Assembly: GCA_963556145.1 (NCBI GenBank) | Contig: OY744465.1 | Coordinates: forward strand, 496,001-560,000 | Source: Hygrocybe punicea | Lineage: Eukaryota; Basidiomycota; Agaricomycetes; Agaricales; Hygrophoraceae | Length of the DNA stretch: 64,000 nucleotides | Direction: 5' to 3' | Shown here: in pieces, positions 12,236-23,715 of the stretch | How positions within the stretch are numbered: the first letter of the stretch is position 1 | Layout of the letters: each line of letters opens with the position of its first letter | Notes under the pieces: model-generated | The model's input: only the letters and a program-made list of their open reading frames with translations | Database searches by the model: none | What the model was told of the DNA's origin: nothing | Translations under genes and position numbers: made by a program

Positions 12236-12846
12236 TGTGACGGCGAGTTCTGTTGTAGACCCAGAATAGGAATCTACGAAAGGGGTGATCAGCTAAGAAG
12301 TGATCAGAGGAGTGAAGTCTTTCTATAGTGTCTTGTCAATCCAACCTGAATCCAGGGTTCCGGATCAGAGGGGAAGTGTAGGGAGTGGAGTACAAAGACT
12401 AATATGGAGACGATACGAAGCGAGGACTAAGAAATAGAACTGAAGGGGAGTGATAACCTGTATTTTTCTATATATGATGGGATGTAATATGATGATGGTT
12501 GTAGTATAAGGGTACATCTTTTTATACTACTGGGAGTGATCCTGTGCTGTAGTAACTATGTACTACAAGCGAAGGCTGTAACTGATAGGAGTGGAGTGGA
12601 GTGGAGGAATGCTATGTACTAGGGAGACGGGAAACGTAGATACATGATATATGACTATATGCATAGTGATTCCGGGTCGTTAGGGACATTGCAGTGCGTG
12701 TAGGAACGAATCCGGAGGCGGAATCCAGAGTGGAATCAACGGAGAGGACCGGAATTGGGTGGAATCGATGATACATGAATGGGAATGGACGGGGATGATG
12801 TGGGATATGAAGAGGATTCGGGTCCAGACGGCCCAGAGCCTCTACA
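12236..12846 (-). repeat. LTR (5' LTR of the minus-strand gypsy-type element)
   Basis: This 611-bp LTR starts TGTAGA and ends TCACA when read on the minus strand, so it has TG...CA ends. Just inside it, at about 12218-12233, the minus strand reads TGGAGCCCACTGC, a primer-binding-site-like sequence starting TGG two bases after the LTR. The 5.8-kb element at 2075-7913 has almost the same sequence in the same place. The partner LTR is outside the window. Confidence 0.7.
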
Positions 12847-13612
12847 CCGTCGGCAAGCTATTTGCATCTCCAATGGTCAGAGGCAACCGTCAGAGAAGGG
12901 TTTGTACATACCATTGTATTTGTTAGAGTAGGGTTGATCCAAACCATCAGAACCAGCCACGGTCTCAACAAACCCTCTGCATTCGCCATAGTCAGAGACG
13001 ACCATCCAGAATGGAAGGTTTGTACATACCATTGCACTAGGTAGGGTCCGTCTGAACTGCCACCGCGCTAGCCATGGTGCCAGCAGACCGTCAGCAAGCT
13101 ATTTGCATCTCCCATGGTCAGAGACAACTGTCAGAGAAGGGTTTGTACATACCATTGTATTGTTAGAGTACGGTTGATTCAAACCATTGGCACCGGCCAT
13201 GCTTTCACCATGGTCAGAGATAACCATCAGGGTTGGGGAGGGTTCGTACAAACCACTTACCAGGGGAGGATGGTTCCAGGAAACCTTCACAATACACAGT
13301 GTGGGGTTATCATGCACATCGCTCGCAAATGATGCCGCCGATGTCGCCGATATGAGGTTCTAGGACACCCAGACTTCGTCTACAGGTTGAAGAAGGCAAC
13401 GGTCAACTTGACAGAGTAAATGGTCGAGTTGGATATATCAGCAATGGGAAAGGTCTACAGAAACCACAGGGTGTGGGCCAGCCAGGCGGAAGGTATCCAC
13501 AAACTATCAACTTGAATGCATGGTACAGCCTGCTGTTACCACTTTTCGAGACAAGTCATTACCATGTTTGTCACAAATAAGGTCACTGTTTGTACAATGT
13601 ACACAGTGTTAC
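12847..13612. repeat. 241-bp tandem duplication and unique AT-rich sequence
   Basis: The sequence starting CCGTCGGCAAGCTATTTGC at 12847 recurs as CCGTCAGCAAGCTATTTGC at 13088. The period is 241 bp over about two copies, the second partial (to about 13330). Shared blocks include TTTGTACATACCATTG. From 13330 to the E1 end nothing was recognised. Confidence 0.65.
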
Positions 13613-13615
13613 ATA

Positions 13616-14070
13616 CACATCAGGAGTTTCAACATTTAGTCAGGATCTAAAGTTATTTCTAAAGTTAGCGGCAAAATATAATCTTTAGATTTTCATTTAG
13701 GCCAAGTCTAAATATTGAATTTAAGTCACTGATAAAGGATTGTCTAAATTAATAATAAAAATTCATCTTTAGATTAGTCCTGCAATCAAAATAATTATCA
13801 GTGCTAAATTGTGAAGGGAAGGTGTATTTTAGTTTTGAGTTTGATAACATTTGCTAGTCCAAATTTAGGCATCACTTAAAGGTAGGCTGGAATTAGAACT
13901 TTTGGTAGGGCTTTGGTAGGGTCAAAATAATAAATTTAATGGATATCAAAATATATGATTTCGGCAGTTATCAAAAATCAAAATTTTCTATCAGAACTAA
14001 AGTTATTGCACGCTTGTCACCCGCCCATCACCCGCCCATCGCCTGCCCATCACCCAGCCATTGCCCAACC
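13616..14070 (+). repeat. E1 left terminal inverted repeat
   Basis: AT-rich, with many TCTAAAG, CTTTAGAT and ATTTAGG motifs, followed by repeated CCCATCACCCGCCC-type units (14015-14070). It is complementary to 38195-38596 and similar to both ends of the 1,978-bp element at 58972-60949. The repeated TCTAAA/TTTAGA words look like subterminal transposase-binding sites. Confidence 0.8.
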
Positions 14071-14079
14071 GTCGCCCAC

Positions 14080-14560
14080 TCTCATCCAGTTCTCAACGGC
14101 TGAGCTGTAGAGAACTTTCCTGGCACCCATCCATTTCCTCACCATCACCGTGTCATACAGAACTGTAATACCTGGTGCTCCCATCTCCTTATCAGAACCC
14201 TCTCCTCTCAACGGCTGAGCCATAGAGAACTCTGGTCGTGGACGCCTCATTGTCACCCTCTGGACAGCTGAGCCACAGAGTACTTACCTGGCACTCCCGT
14301 ACTCTCAATGATGCTTCCATCTCCTCATCAGCACTCTCTGCGGCTCAGCCGCTGAGAGCTTACCCGGCGCTTCCATCTCGGCACCCTTTCCTCTCATCAT
14401 TGGCACACCACTGCACTTTAGTGCTGCTTTCATATTCTCGCCGCCGTTGTGGCCTGACATTGGTACTTCTCAAATGGCTGAGCACCCGAGAACTTTACCG
14501 TCATCCCAGTGACTCAACTGCAGAGGCTCCGTTGTCGATACATTCATTGTTTTGAATTAT
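14080..14560. repeat. GGCTGAGCC/GAACTTACCTGGC minisatellite
   Basis: Imperfect units of roughly 60-100 bp carry CTCAACGGCTGAGCCATAGAGAACT, followed by TACCTGGCACTCCC and CATCTCCTCATCAGCACTCTC. The same family occurs inside E1 at 20100-20560, 26540-26960 (opposite strand) and 37440-37640. No gene here. Confidence 0.7.
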
Positions 14561-14633
14561 TATACACAATAGTTATTCAACCTTCAATTCCGTGCAACCT
14601 AGTACTGTCTGGAGGTTAGTACATTGTTGGCTG

Positions 14634-17600
14634 TTATTGCTCAGTGCGGACCTTAGGGAGTGAGAGGACAACAACATGTCCAGCGTTCCATTTCCTGCAG
14701 GTGAAGTGACAGAAAATTGAATCAGGATCCACAAGTTCCAATTCATCTCTCATCTCAGAAGACCAGAGCTGCGCCGGAAAATCGGGGTAAGAGCTGAAGG
14801 GATCAATAACATTGGGTTGTTTTTGGAGATATCTCCTCATAGCGAACATAGTTTTACCCTCCCTTTCAAATATGTGTTGGATACTCCCAGGTACCGGTGC
14901 CGAAGATTTGCTGACCCCTGGGTAGTACATGATCAGAATATTTCCCAGATGAGTAGATGATTGTGCATAAACAACTCCCAGATGCTTGAATCGTGCATGC
15001 AAAACCACGTTTTTACTTTTAACAACAGTCTGGAGGGTGGTAGGTGTTGAGACTTCTTGTTTCTCCTCGAGATCATCCTCGTCGTTACCCCCATCAATGG
15101 ATTGGCGCGGATCAGAACCATATGCCTTTCGTAAAAGTACCTTGCATTCCTGGATTGCGGGAGGGCTATCTGATCTTCCAATCCAACGTCTGAGCCTTGC
15201 TCCTTGCATGAAGGCTTCAGTCAATCTACTCTCTAGTTGACCTAGCCATAAATTGAGATTACTTAAAGCTGGACCAGTAATCGTAAACAGTGGCTCACCA
15301 AACTTATGATTGTGGGGTAAACGCAGCAGCAGACCGATAAGACGTTCAAATGGGAAACACCACCAGGATTGTACTGGTCCAAAGAGGAGGAGGAAATCGT
15401 AGATGTGAACAGCCAGATGGTGATATGTGTGATGGTTGGCATGGGGGTGGAGTTTCTTGAGATCATTTATCCATGCAACAATATGAGAGTGGAATGATGT
15501 GGCCTGTATCGCTGTCATTGTCCACAAACATGAAATAGTGATAGCAGAGATGAGAGCCATGGTGTGATCTAGTATTGCATGCATTTGTCATGCAGCATTG
15601 GTGGATGGATGCAGCTCGTCAACCCCCCACAAACTAATAAGAGCAATTGGAAGATATATCGTGTACATGGTTCGCCATTCATCAGCCTTTAGAGTTCCTG
15701 CTGCCGCATCTCCAAAGTTGTATGGAACTGACCTCACCCAGGATGGTGTAATTGTATCTTTGATGACATCCCGAACGCATTGGAGAACTTGAGGTGTCAC
15801 GACTTTGATGGGCTGATTTGGTGCTTCAAAAGGTTTCTTCTGCTGCTGTAAATTGTTAGTTGATTAACACTATCAGGTGTGAGTGTTGCATACCCAATTC
15901 ACAAGAGACTTAATGAAATCCCTTTTCCTAACAATTGCCCATGTATCTGAGGGATCAGGCTCAACAGTAAGGCCAAGGTAATCCACAACAAATCGTATTG
16001 TGGGCAAATTTTTTTTCTGCAGTCGCTCTGAGAGTTTCTCTAAAGTTGGTTCGGGTGTAATAAGAGCAGTAAGAAGAGAATGGATTTCGTGAACATGTTG
16101 GGAGCAGCGTTCATTCATTGCATCTGAGGTAGGATTAGAGAATTTGTAGGAGAAGGGTCGGACAATTGGTAGTTTTTCAGTGGCAGCGGCAGCTGATAGA
16201 CCAAGTACATCTCGGGAATGGTATGAAGAAATACACTCAAGTATGCAGTGCATGCTATCGATGACAAGCTGCTGAGTTGGATTCCAGTATGGTATAGTGT
16301 TGCCGAAGTTCAGTTCGGTCCGGTTCCGAGCCTTTTTGGCGGAACCGCGAACTGAACTTTGGGTCCGGTTTGGCGCATGGCCAAACCTGGACCCGGACGG
16401 CATTGAACCGTCTCGCCGCGTTCGGTCTGGGTTCAGACCACGTCTGAACCCAGACCGAGGTTGGTTCACCCCGTGAGCTCTGTTCTCCTTGCGAATGGCA
16501 GGCACGTATCAATTGATACAGCGCTACACTTCGCGAGGTAGTTGGGCTGCGGGGGAGCCGTCCGGTGCTGCTGCTGCTGCTGCTGCTGCCGTCGCGTTGC
16601 TGCTGTTGCTGCGGCCGTTGGTGTTGTTGCTGCTGCTGCTGCTGCCGCTGCCATTGCTGCTGTTGCTGCTGTTGCTGCTGTTGCTGCTGTTGCTGCTGCT
16701 GCTGCTGCTGGCCGTCGTGGTTGTCGTTGCTGTTGTTGTTGCCACTGCTGGTGGTGGTGGTGGTGGTGGTGGTGGTGGTGTTGCAGCTGTCGCGCATCCG
16801 TTGCTGCCGGCGCTGCTGCTTCTGTTGCTGCTGCCGTTGCTGCCAGTGCTGTTGCCTCTATTGCTGCTGCTGCTGCTTCTGCTGTTGCTGCTGCTGCTGG
16901 CCATTGCCATTGTCGTTGCCTGGTTGCCATAGCCATTCCCATTTCTGTTGCCGCCGCTGGTGGTGGTGGTGGTGGTGGTGGCGGTGGTGGTGTTGCAGCT
17001 GTCGTGCGTCCGTTGGCATTGGGTTGACGTTGGCATCCATCTTGTGCCAAGATGGGTGTGGCCGCGACGTGGTCGCAGTCGAGTTCCCTGTCGCAAATGA
17101 CATTAGTAAAGTTAAGAAAAGCTTGAAACTGACCTTCGCGTTGAGTGTTGATGTTGTGTTGCGTGTTGATGTTGTGTTGCGTGAAAGCTACACGGTCATG
17201 GCCGGTCACATGATACCATTTAACACGAAATAGTAAGTCAAGAAATACGAAAAACAAATGAAATAAATACCGTAAAAATAGCTGCGTTCGCGGTTTGGAC
17301 GCGGTTTGGAGCCGTTCAGGAAATCCGGCGGGCCTTGAAACCCGGAACTGAACCCGCGGTCCGGTTCAGCACTTGGCTGAACTTAGACTGAACCTCGGGT
17401 TCGGTTCGGGGTTTGAACCGGGTTCGGCTAGGTTCGGAACCGAACTACGGCAACACTAGTATGGTAAATGCCAGAGTTCTGACCACTGAATACCGCAAGC
17501 CTGGAAAATCTTGGTTTGGTGGACAGAAGTCGGAGCATCCCTCCAGGATTCCACAAGTCTCCTCATTTCTTTATGATTGCGAACTCGCCAGTCCTTGAAA

Positions 17601-19521
17601 TTTGTCAAGCCACGAGTATCTAGGTGATGGCACTGGCACACGGAGCAGTAAAAGTGGCTGTTGTGAGATGCCAATGATGCAATTTTGCGAGCAGCAGGAA
17701 GGTCGTTGACAGCAAGGGCAATAGCGCTACAAGTTTGGCAACCTTTCTGGTATCTGGGGGTTCGAGAAATATATATTCCATCATCCCAAGCAACTACCAT
17801 ATCACTGACCAAAGGACGAATGTAATGATTGAGTTCTGTGAGGTGTGGTTCGGTTGGACCAGGTATTAACGAAAGGTACATATTTTTGGGTTTATGGCGA
17901 ATTTCGGGAGGTAAATTCAGGCAGGCTAAAAATATAATTCCACATGAAGTAGCGGAACCCTGTGTTCGCAACCCCTTGACGTTGAAGAAATCAACATTTA
18001 GGGCAAAAAGATAACGACCTTCATCACCTGGGCGCTGGATGAACAAGTGGCCAGGAACAGGCCCCTCAAGACTCCGAATGAATTTGACATCAAATACGCC
18101 TCTGATTGGATTGGGGTTTGAGGATTGCCGAACAGATTTGAAGCAGTCATCGCATGACTTGTCCATCACAGCCTCATATTGTGATAGCAGTCCTGTCAGG
18201 TAGTCAGCGAAATGGTGATAGACAAATGGTTTGATTGGTTTTTGTTGACCATCCCCTGATGCATCCTGAAGTAATGGCATGTCGCAAGGGCCGTTTTCGG
18301 GGATAGGTCAGTTTGTGCAATGCTCCAGATAAGCAGCATTATCTGGCTTTGCAAGAGGTGGATAGGTGGCGTGGCATGCAGGACATACTGCGTATATGGT
18401 ACTTCGACTAACTAGGTTGAACTTCGCAAGGGCTTCCTTGATAGAGCGAGGGACTTGCTGCATAGTACGGGCTTGTAGTGGATCCATGCTTCCGTCAGGT
18501 TTTGCAGAAAGAAGGCGAATAACCAGACGTAAAAGGCCCATGATGAGATCCCCTGCGCGCTGGCTGACTCCCATGATGACGCAACAGACAACACCAAGAA
18601 ACATTGAAACCTGGGCAGCAGTAGTGCATTCATTGACAAGACACTCGTAATGGTGACCTGTAGCACCGTGAATACATATTCCAAGGGAAATTTGATGAAT
18701 TTTCTTACTAGAATCAAAGATCATGGGAGTACGGGGTCGAGGAAAAGAGCATCGTAGTTTGCTGGCCCGCGTCGTTAATGTCTCAAGCTTTGTGGAAAGT
18801 TCCTGTTTTGACTGTACCACCAGTGGGTGGCGACAATTGACTTTCTCCAGGGCTTCACGGAGGATGTCGATTTCCAATTCGGCTTTGCAGAGGATCTGGT
18901 GAGATGGCACAGACAAACTCTTCAGAGTAAGGGATAGGCATGTACGTATGTTCTGCAATATGTCAAGGGATTTTGTGGTCTTGTGATCGGTGCGGCGAAG
19001 AGGTCGACGTGCTGAAGAGGAAGTGGGTAAATCCGGTAATGCAGGGGTTGCGGTCGGTGGGGGAGCAGATATGTTTAGACGAGTGAAAGCATTTATCAGC
19101 TGAGATGATTCTGTAGGAAGCTGCAAATTAGCTGAGGGGGAGACAGAAAGGGATGCAGGAGGTTGGACACTAGTCGTCAAGTTGAGATGGCACACACCAT
19201 CAATAATGTCATCGATATGAAGATCGGGTGTAACCTGATTGCTCTCTGCCTGGAAAGCCATGCGGGATGTCCAAAGTTTTGAAGGCTGGTTAAATGGATC
19301 AGGTGCCGGATCCAAAAGGGTCGAAGTGAGAACTTGCACAGCGTAAATTTTGGGATCCAGGGTTGTATCTGGTCCTGACAGGGCTGCATCAGCGTCGAGT
19401 TCCAATCTGATATGAGCCAGATTGCAGTCCTCTCGACTGAAGAAGAGAATGGAAGGCCATTCGCATTGATGCGGCGGCACTCCAAACAGGTGCAGTATAC
19501 AATGGCTGATTGACAGGGCAT
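14634..19521 (-). pseudogene. TNP2-type (Plavaka/CACTA-like) transposase of E1, disrupted
   Basis: Read from 19521 down: a CTCLEC cysteine start; a long N-terminal part with VCPACHATYPP ... HC zinc-binding signature near 18310-18390; the TNP2-like core (VYHHFADYLTGLLSQYE, LNVDFFNVKG, HFYCSVCQCHHLDTRG, ending WHLPYW) continuing across the MITE into PTQQLVIDSMHCILE; then HHLAVHIYDFLLLFGPVQSWWCFPFERLIG near 15330-15430. One intron at about 15845-15891 is likely. Lesions: a frameshift after the first about 25 codons; in-frame TGA at 18308-18310 (before PIPENGPC) and at 15585-15587; and the MITE at 16295-17458. Excising the MITE with one target copy restores the frame exactly. It would recognise the E1 ends. 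Confidence 0.85.
16295..17458. mobile_element. hAT-type MITE (1,164 bp) inside the E1 transposase
   Basis: The inverted ends TAGTGTTGCCG ... CGGCAACACTA are flanked by the perfect 8-bp duplication gtatggta (16287-16294 and 17459-17466). The ends are rich in GGTTC/GAACC words. The middle (16565-17020) is a CTG/TTGCTG and GTG microsatellite with a roughly 225-bp internal duplication (the GTGTTGCAGCTGTCG block occurs near 16778 and 17001). It encodes only poly-Gln, poly-Ala, poly-Leu or poly-Cys in various frames, with no transposase. Non-autonomous. Confidence 0.9.
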
Positions 19522-19687
19522 GTATAATGAGAGAAGACCTAGGAGATGGCTCATATGGGTGAATGGTGAAGGACCACGACTAGGAGGTCGATGGGGATGG
19601 CAGATGGGAGATCAGGAAGGTAGGGGACCAAGAGGACCAAAAGGTAAGCTCGCTTATACTTTGTACAGGCAAACGATGGCAGAGACC

Positions 19688-20550
19688 AGAGGCAGACAAG
19701 GCGGACAATGAAGGCGGAAGAGATCGATGGGATTAAGGGGTTGATGGGGATGGCAGATGGGTGATCATGAAGGTAGGGGACCAGGAGGACCAAAAGGTAA
19801 GCTCGCTCGTACTTTGTATGGGCGAACGATGGCAGAGACCAGATGCGATGGGAGTGACCTGAACCAGTAGGGGACCACGAGGGAACCAGGAAGGGGACCA
19901 GGTAGGCAACCACGAGGAAGACCAAAGGTAAGCTTGCTAGTACTATGTACGGGCGAATGAGGGGACCTAGGAAGGGTAGTTGCTCGCTGGTACTTTGTAC
20001 TGGCGAACGTTGAAGAAAACAACACAACTAAGTCAGAAAACAACACGACTGAACTGACGTGTCAACAGGGACAAACATCCCAGCTCTTCACAACTGAGTC
20101 GTCAAAGAGCTCTCATCCAGTTCTCAATGGCTGAGCCATAGAGAACTTACCTGGCACCCGCCCATCTCCTCACCGTCATCGTGTCGTACCTGGCGCTCCC
20201 ATCTCATTATCGGCACTCTCAGTGGCTGAGCCATAGAGAACTCTGGGTGCTCCCGTCTCCTCACCATCATGGACTCCTCATCGTCGCCCTCTCAACGGCT
20301 GAGCCGCAGAGAACTTACCTGGCACCTTGTCTACCCAGCGCTCCCATTTCCTCATTGGCAGGCACTCGCTCAATACCCCACCTGGCACCCCTCCTTCTTC
20401 ATCATCACCTCTCCATGGCTGAGCTGTAGAGAGCTTACCTGGTGCTTCCATCTCGACCTTAATGGCAGTGCTTCAGTTCCACTGTCCTGGCACTCCCATC
20501 TCCTCATCAGCACTCTCAGCGGCTGAGCCGTAGAGAACTTATCTGGCGCT
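19688..20550 (+). repeat. Left arm of an internal inverted repeat pair in E1
   Basis: About 860 bp matching the complement of 26533-27395. It contains AAAGGTAAGCTCGCT ... ACTTTGTA units near 19640, 19790 and 19930, then the GGCTGAGCC minisatellite. The pair encloses the coiled-coil, RGGYNL-type and WD40 genes. No target duplication was found, so these may be two opposite copies of one repeat rather than ends of a single element. 20550-20714 has a 27-bp tandem duplication (ATGTACAGTATTATTTGACCA) and nothing else. Confidence 0.7.
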
Positions 20551-20714
20551 CCCGTCTCCTCATCGGCCTCTCAACAGCCGTGCCATGCCGCATTTCCATC
20601 AGTTCAGCTTAATCGCGTCCTTTCTCCATTCAATTTCATGACCATTTCCATCCTGCGGAATACATTATTCCACCACACTATGTACAGTATTATTTGACCA
20701 CATTATGTACAGTA

Positions 20715-23055
20715 TTATTTGACCATCAGTTCCCTCCATACAAATTTCATCCTTGCTGGTTTCAGCATGCGTATAATATACTTGTCTGTCTGCCAGACGA
20801 GCCAGTTCTCATTGTAAAAGCAAGCAGGTAGCTCACAAACGGGATCGTGAACACTGACGGTGTTCCTACCATCCCTTATCCTGTGACACGGTTTAGCACC
20901 CCTGCGGGATTGCGTTCTTGCAATCCTTTGGTACTTGTCATCAATGATCTTCATCTCGAGGTCGCATCGCCAATGCATGGTCATTGGGCGATACGCAATC
21001 TCGAGATCGTCGGCGTCGACGTCGCTGTCTTCTGAACTCATCCCGTCTTCTCCCAAATTTTCCATCACTGACTTTAACCACTCCCAATTGTCGACATCTG
21101 GTGCCTCCTCCTGTTCTTTGCAACTGATGGTCTCCTTTATAATAGTTAGCCGACGATTGAATTTCTGGGGGCGATTGTTTAGCTTGTTTTTTGTTGAAGA
21201 TTTCCGCAGACGCACCACAACACGTCGTTCTCTCCTCCTAGCAAACTTCAACTGCTTATCCTTGTGTGCGATTATTCGATCTTCCACTTGTGCCGGAGTT
21301 TCCAGTGTATCCATATCTGTCAGCTTTGGCTGACTGAGCCTCCAGGCGGCCCTCACCCGCTTGTATCTACCTTGCAGAATGTTGTGAAAGTAGGCCGTTG
21401 ACCTTTCTGGCAACCGAAGTCCTGATTTCCTACAAGCTTTTCTCATCTTCTTCACCAAGATGTCCAAGATGGCAGCGTTCCATTCACTGTTGGGACCAGC
21501 CCCAACGTCGAAATGGAGGTCCTTCAAATCAGGCTCTGCTCTTCCTTCCTGTGCACGTGAACAATTGTAGGGGTCGCAGACCTTTGTCCCATAAAGTCAT
21601 TGTCACCATCGACTTTGAAAACTTCCTTGAAAACTTGGCAGGATATATCCTGTTCAGAGGTCTGTCAATCAATAGCGCAGAATGCGACACACATGCACTC
21701 ACCAAAAAAATTGACCGGATTTCAGCGGTCTCCACCTCCTTTATCGCCAGGACATCCTGATCAATGTTCGATTTTCATCCTCGGCGCCTGGTAGTCTGTT
21801 TCAGTGGCCTGCAGGCGGCTTGCTGCAGTATTAATCGCAGCATGTCGAGGGCTTCTTCTCCTTTATGCTTCTGTCGTCTAGATGCCTTTGACCTATGGGG
21901 ATACTTTCCTTTGCCCATTGTGCGTCCATTATCCTCACTCGATTCACCTTCTGTTTCCTCACTAGTTGAAGATGCAGTAGTATCCGACTTGGCGTTGCTC
22001 TCACTTCCTGTGTCTGACGATTCAGAGTCCATTGTCTAGCATGCCATAAACTTTCTTGCATCGACAGGCAAATATCCAGCCGACGCACCTGTTCATGATT
22101 TCTTAGCACGGGAGTCCCTGAGCAGTTCTTGTGTTTTGATCGCAGTTCTGCCATAAATTTGCTGGTGGATGGAGTTGCTGCTCTGGATTTCGGTTTCTTG
22201 CTCGTGTATGCTGGTCCCTTCGGTGTTTTCTTTGATCCACTCACCTCCAGTGGATCACGGACGGGTTGCTGCATCACGTTGGACCATCGGGCTTCCATAG
22301 CTGCAATGTCTTGCTCTTTCTTGGCCTGAGGGGTGTCATTCTAAATATGATGACTTATCACAATAATACACACCAGCAAGCATCTCAACATCATGTCAAC
22401 TTCTTTCCGGTGCGCTTCCTCCCTTGCTTGGACTCTCGCATTCAACTCCATCATAAGAGCTTCAAATCGCATTTCATATTCGTGGCGAGTTGCTTCTTCC
22501 TTTTCTTGCACAAATTTCTCTAATTCCTTCAATCTCATCTCCAGTTTTGCCTCCATGTGTTGGACAGTGGTTTGATTCTTTAAATGAGTGAGTAAATTAC
22601 ACTTAGGACTTGTTGGGGACGAACCTTCTGTCTCAGTTTCCAGATTCTATACTGAGAGAACTCTAGCTGCTCTCAGAGATACTTCTCATCACGTGAGTAT
22701 CTATCATCCTGTTTTTCCATGATTTGACGTTTATGCTGAATGCTATGATTAGTTTCGATGCTCCTTGAGATATTTGCCGCCAACGTACAGGACTGACAGT
22801 CTGATCATTCATCCGTCCCAGCGTGAAGTCGTTGTCGTTCATCTCCTCATCCTCGTCATTGAAGTGGTCTTCTACTCCCAGGACCGGAGCATTTGTTGTC
22901 ACCGAAACGTCCATCTCCACACCTGAAGCAGCCGGCACTTCTTGACCAGAGGGAACTGAGTGAGGATCAGAGGGAACTGAGTGAGGATCAGAGGGAACTG
23001 AGTGAGGATAGAAAGATGTGCCGTGAAGTTCTCCTGGACTCAGTCCATGAGACAT
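20715..23055 (-). CDS. Repetitive mushroom coiled-coil protein, multi-exon
   Basis: I read this as one minus-strand gene with several introns. Exon 1 (from 23055) has a triplicated 7-residue PHSVPSD unit from a 21-bp repeat, then an acidic patch with DDHFNDEDEEMNDNDFTLGR-like composition. Next is a coiled coil (22560-22390: EAKLEMRLKELEKFVQEKEE). Then comes a basic, Ser-rich stretch (SGSKKTPKGPAYTSKKPK), a Ser/Glu-rich patch (22032-21900) and a long C-terminal part. That part has NWEWLKSVMENLGEDGMSSE near 21080-21020, GAKPCHRIRD near 20905 and LPACFYNENWL near 20820. I recall this architecture as a high-copy family in Agaricomycetes; no biochemical function is known to me. Exon borders are uncertain, and the middle (21530-21780) may be frame-broken. 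Confidence 0.55.
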
Positions 23056-23715
23056 GGTGTCGGGGTGTGGGATGGAGAAAGAAGATGATTGTCGGTCGGA
23101 AGGCTTTTAAGACTAATGTAATTCTTGTTGAAAACAATAATTATTGAGGCATCTTCGACAATGACTCACTGACGCTCCGGTCGTGGAATAGAAATTATAT
23201 TTATTGTTTTAATTCTCTGGCTCGGCGGTCTACGTGATAGCGCGCTTTTCCTAAATGCTTCCGGTCATTTATTGTTCCAACTCTGACCCTGAAAAATAGA
23301 AATTATATTTATTGTTTTAATTCTCTGGCTCGGCGGTCTACATGATAGTGTGCTTTTCCTAAATTCTTCTGGTCATTTATTGTTCCAACTCTGACTCTGA
23401 AGGCAGCAGCCTATCTCGAACGATCGCGCCCTTCCTAAATTCCAGTTATTTATTATGATGACGATGCCTGACAATTAGTATGGCTACTATCCAACTCTGG
23501 CCTATTGTATGACGATGCCTGACATCTTCCAATTGCCCACTCCTATCGCCCGGATGTTTTTATTCATATCGTGTGGTTGCGCGCATTTATTTCCAACAAT
23601 ACAGTTAAATTGTTGAAATACACCTGCAATTGCCTCACATTGCCCGCTCTCATTGCCCGCTCCCATTGCCCGCTCTCATTTCCCGCTCCCATTGCCCTCT
23701 CCCATTGCCCCATTC
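23056..23715. repeat. Promoter region with 108-bp tandem duplication
   Basis: Separates the divergent coiled-coil gene (minus) and RGGYNL-type gene (plus), so it probably holds both promoters. 23187-23294 is duplicated as 23295-23402. Apart from one G/T change, the differences are C/T or G/A transitions, for example CGTGATAGCGCGC versus CATGATAGTGTGC. A TGACGATGCCTGACA block is also repeated (near 23459 and 23508). CCCATTGCCCGCTC repeats at 23640-23710 lie directly before the next start codon. Confidence 0.7.

Larger units (their letters stand above)
1..12846 (-). mobile_element. Gypsy-type LTR retrotransposon remnant, host of a nested stack
   Basis: Minus-strand LTR element whose left end lies outside the window. 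The visible pieces are an LTR at 12236-12846, a primer-binding-site-like sequence beside it, a gag frame at 11211-12052 and a Pro/Ser-rich continuation at 9652-10054 and in 1-398. It is cut by a palindromic element (10055-11210) and by hAT-1 (399-9643). The strand follows from the gag frame and the primer site. No reverse transcriptase or integrase is visible, so the superfamily rests on the gag. The 399-bp stretch at the window start is only simple A/G-rich gag-tail sequence. Confidence 0.7.

Noticed and set aside
16466..17257. Long frames encoding poly-Gln, poly-Ala, poly-Leu or poly-Cys on both strands
   Set aside because: They are triplet repeats inside a MITE with perfect ends and target duplication; up to six frames are open.
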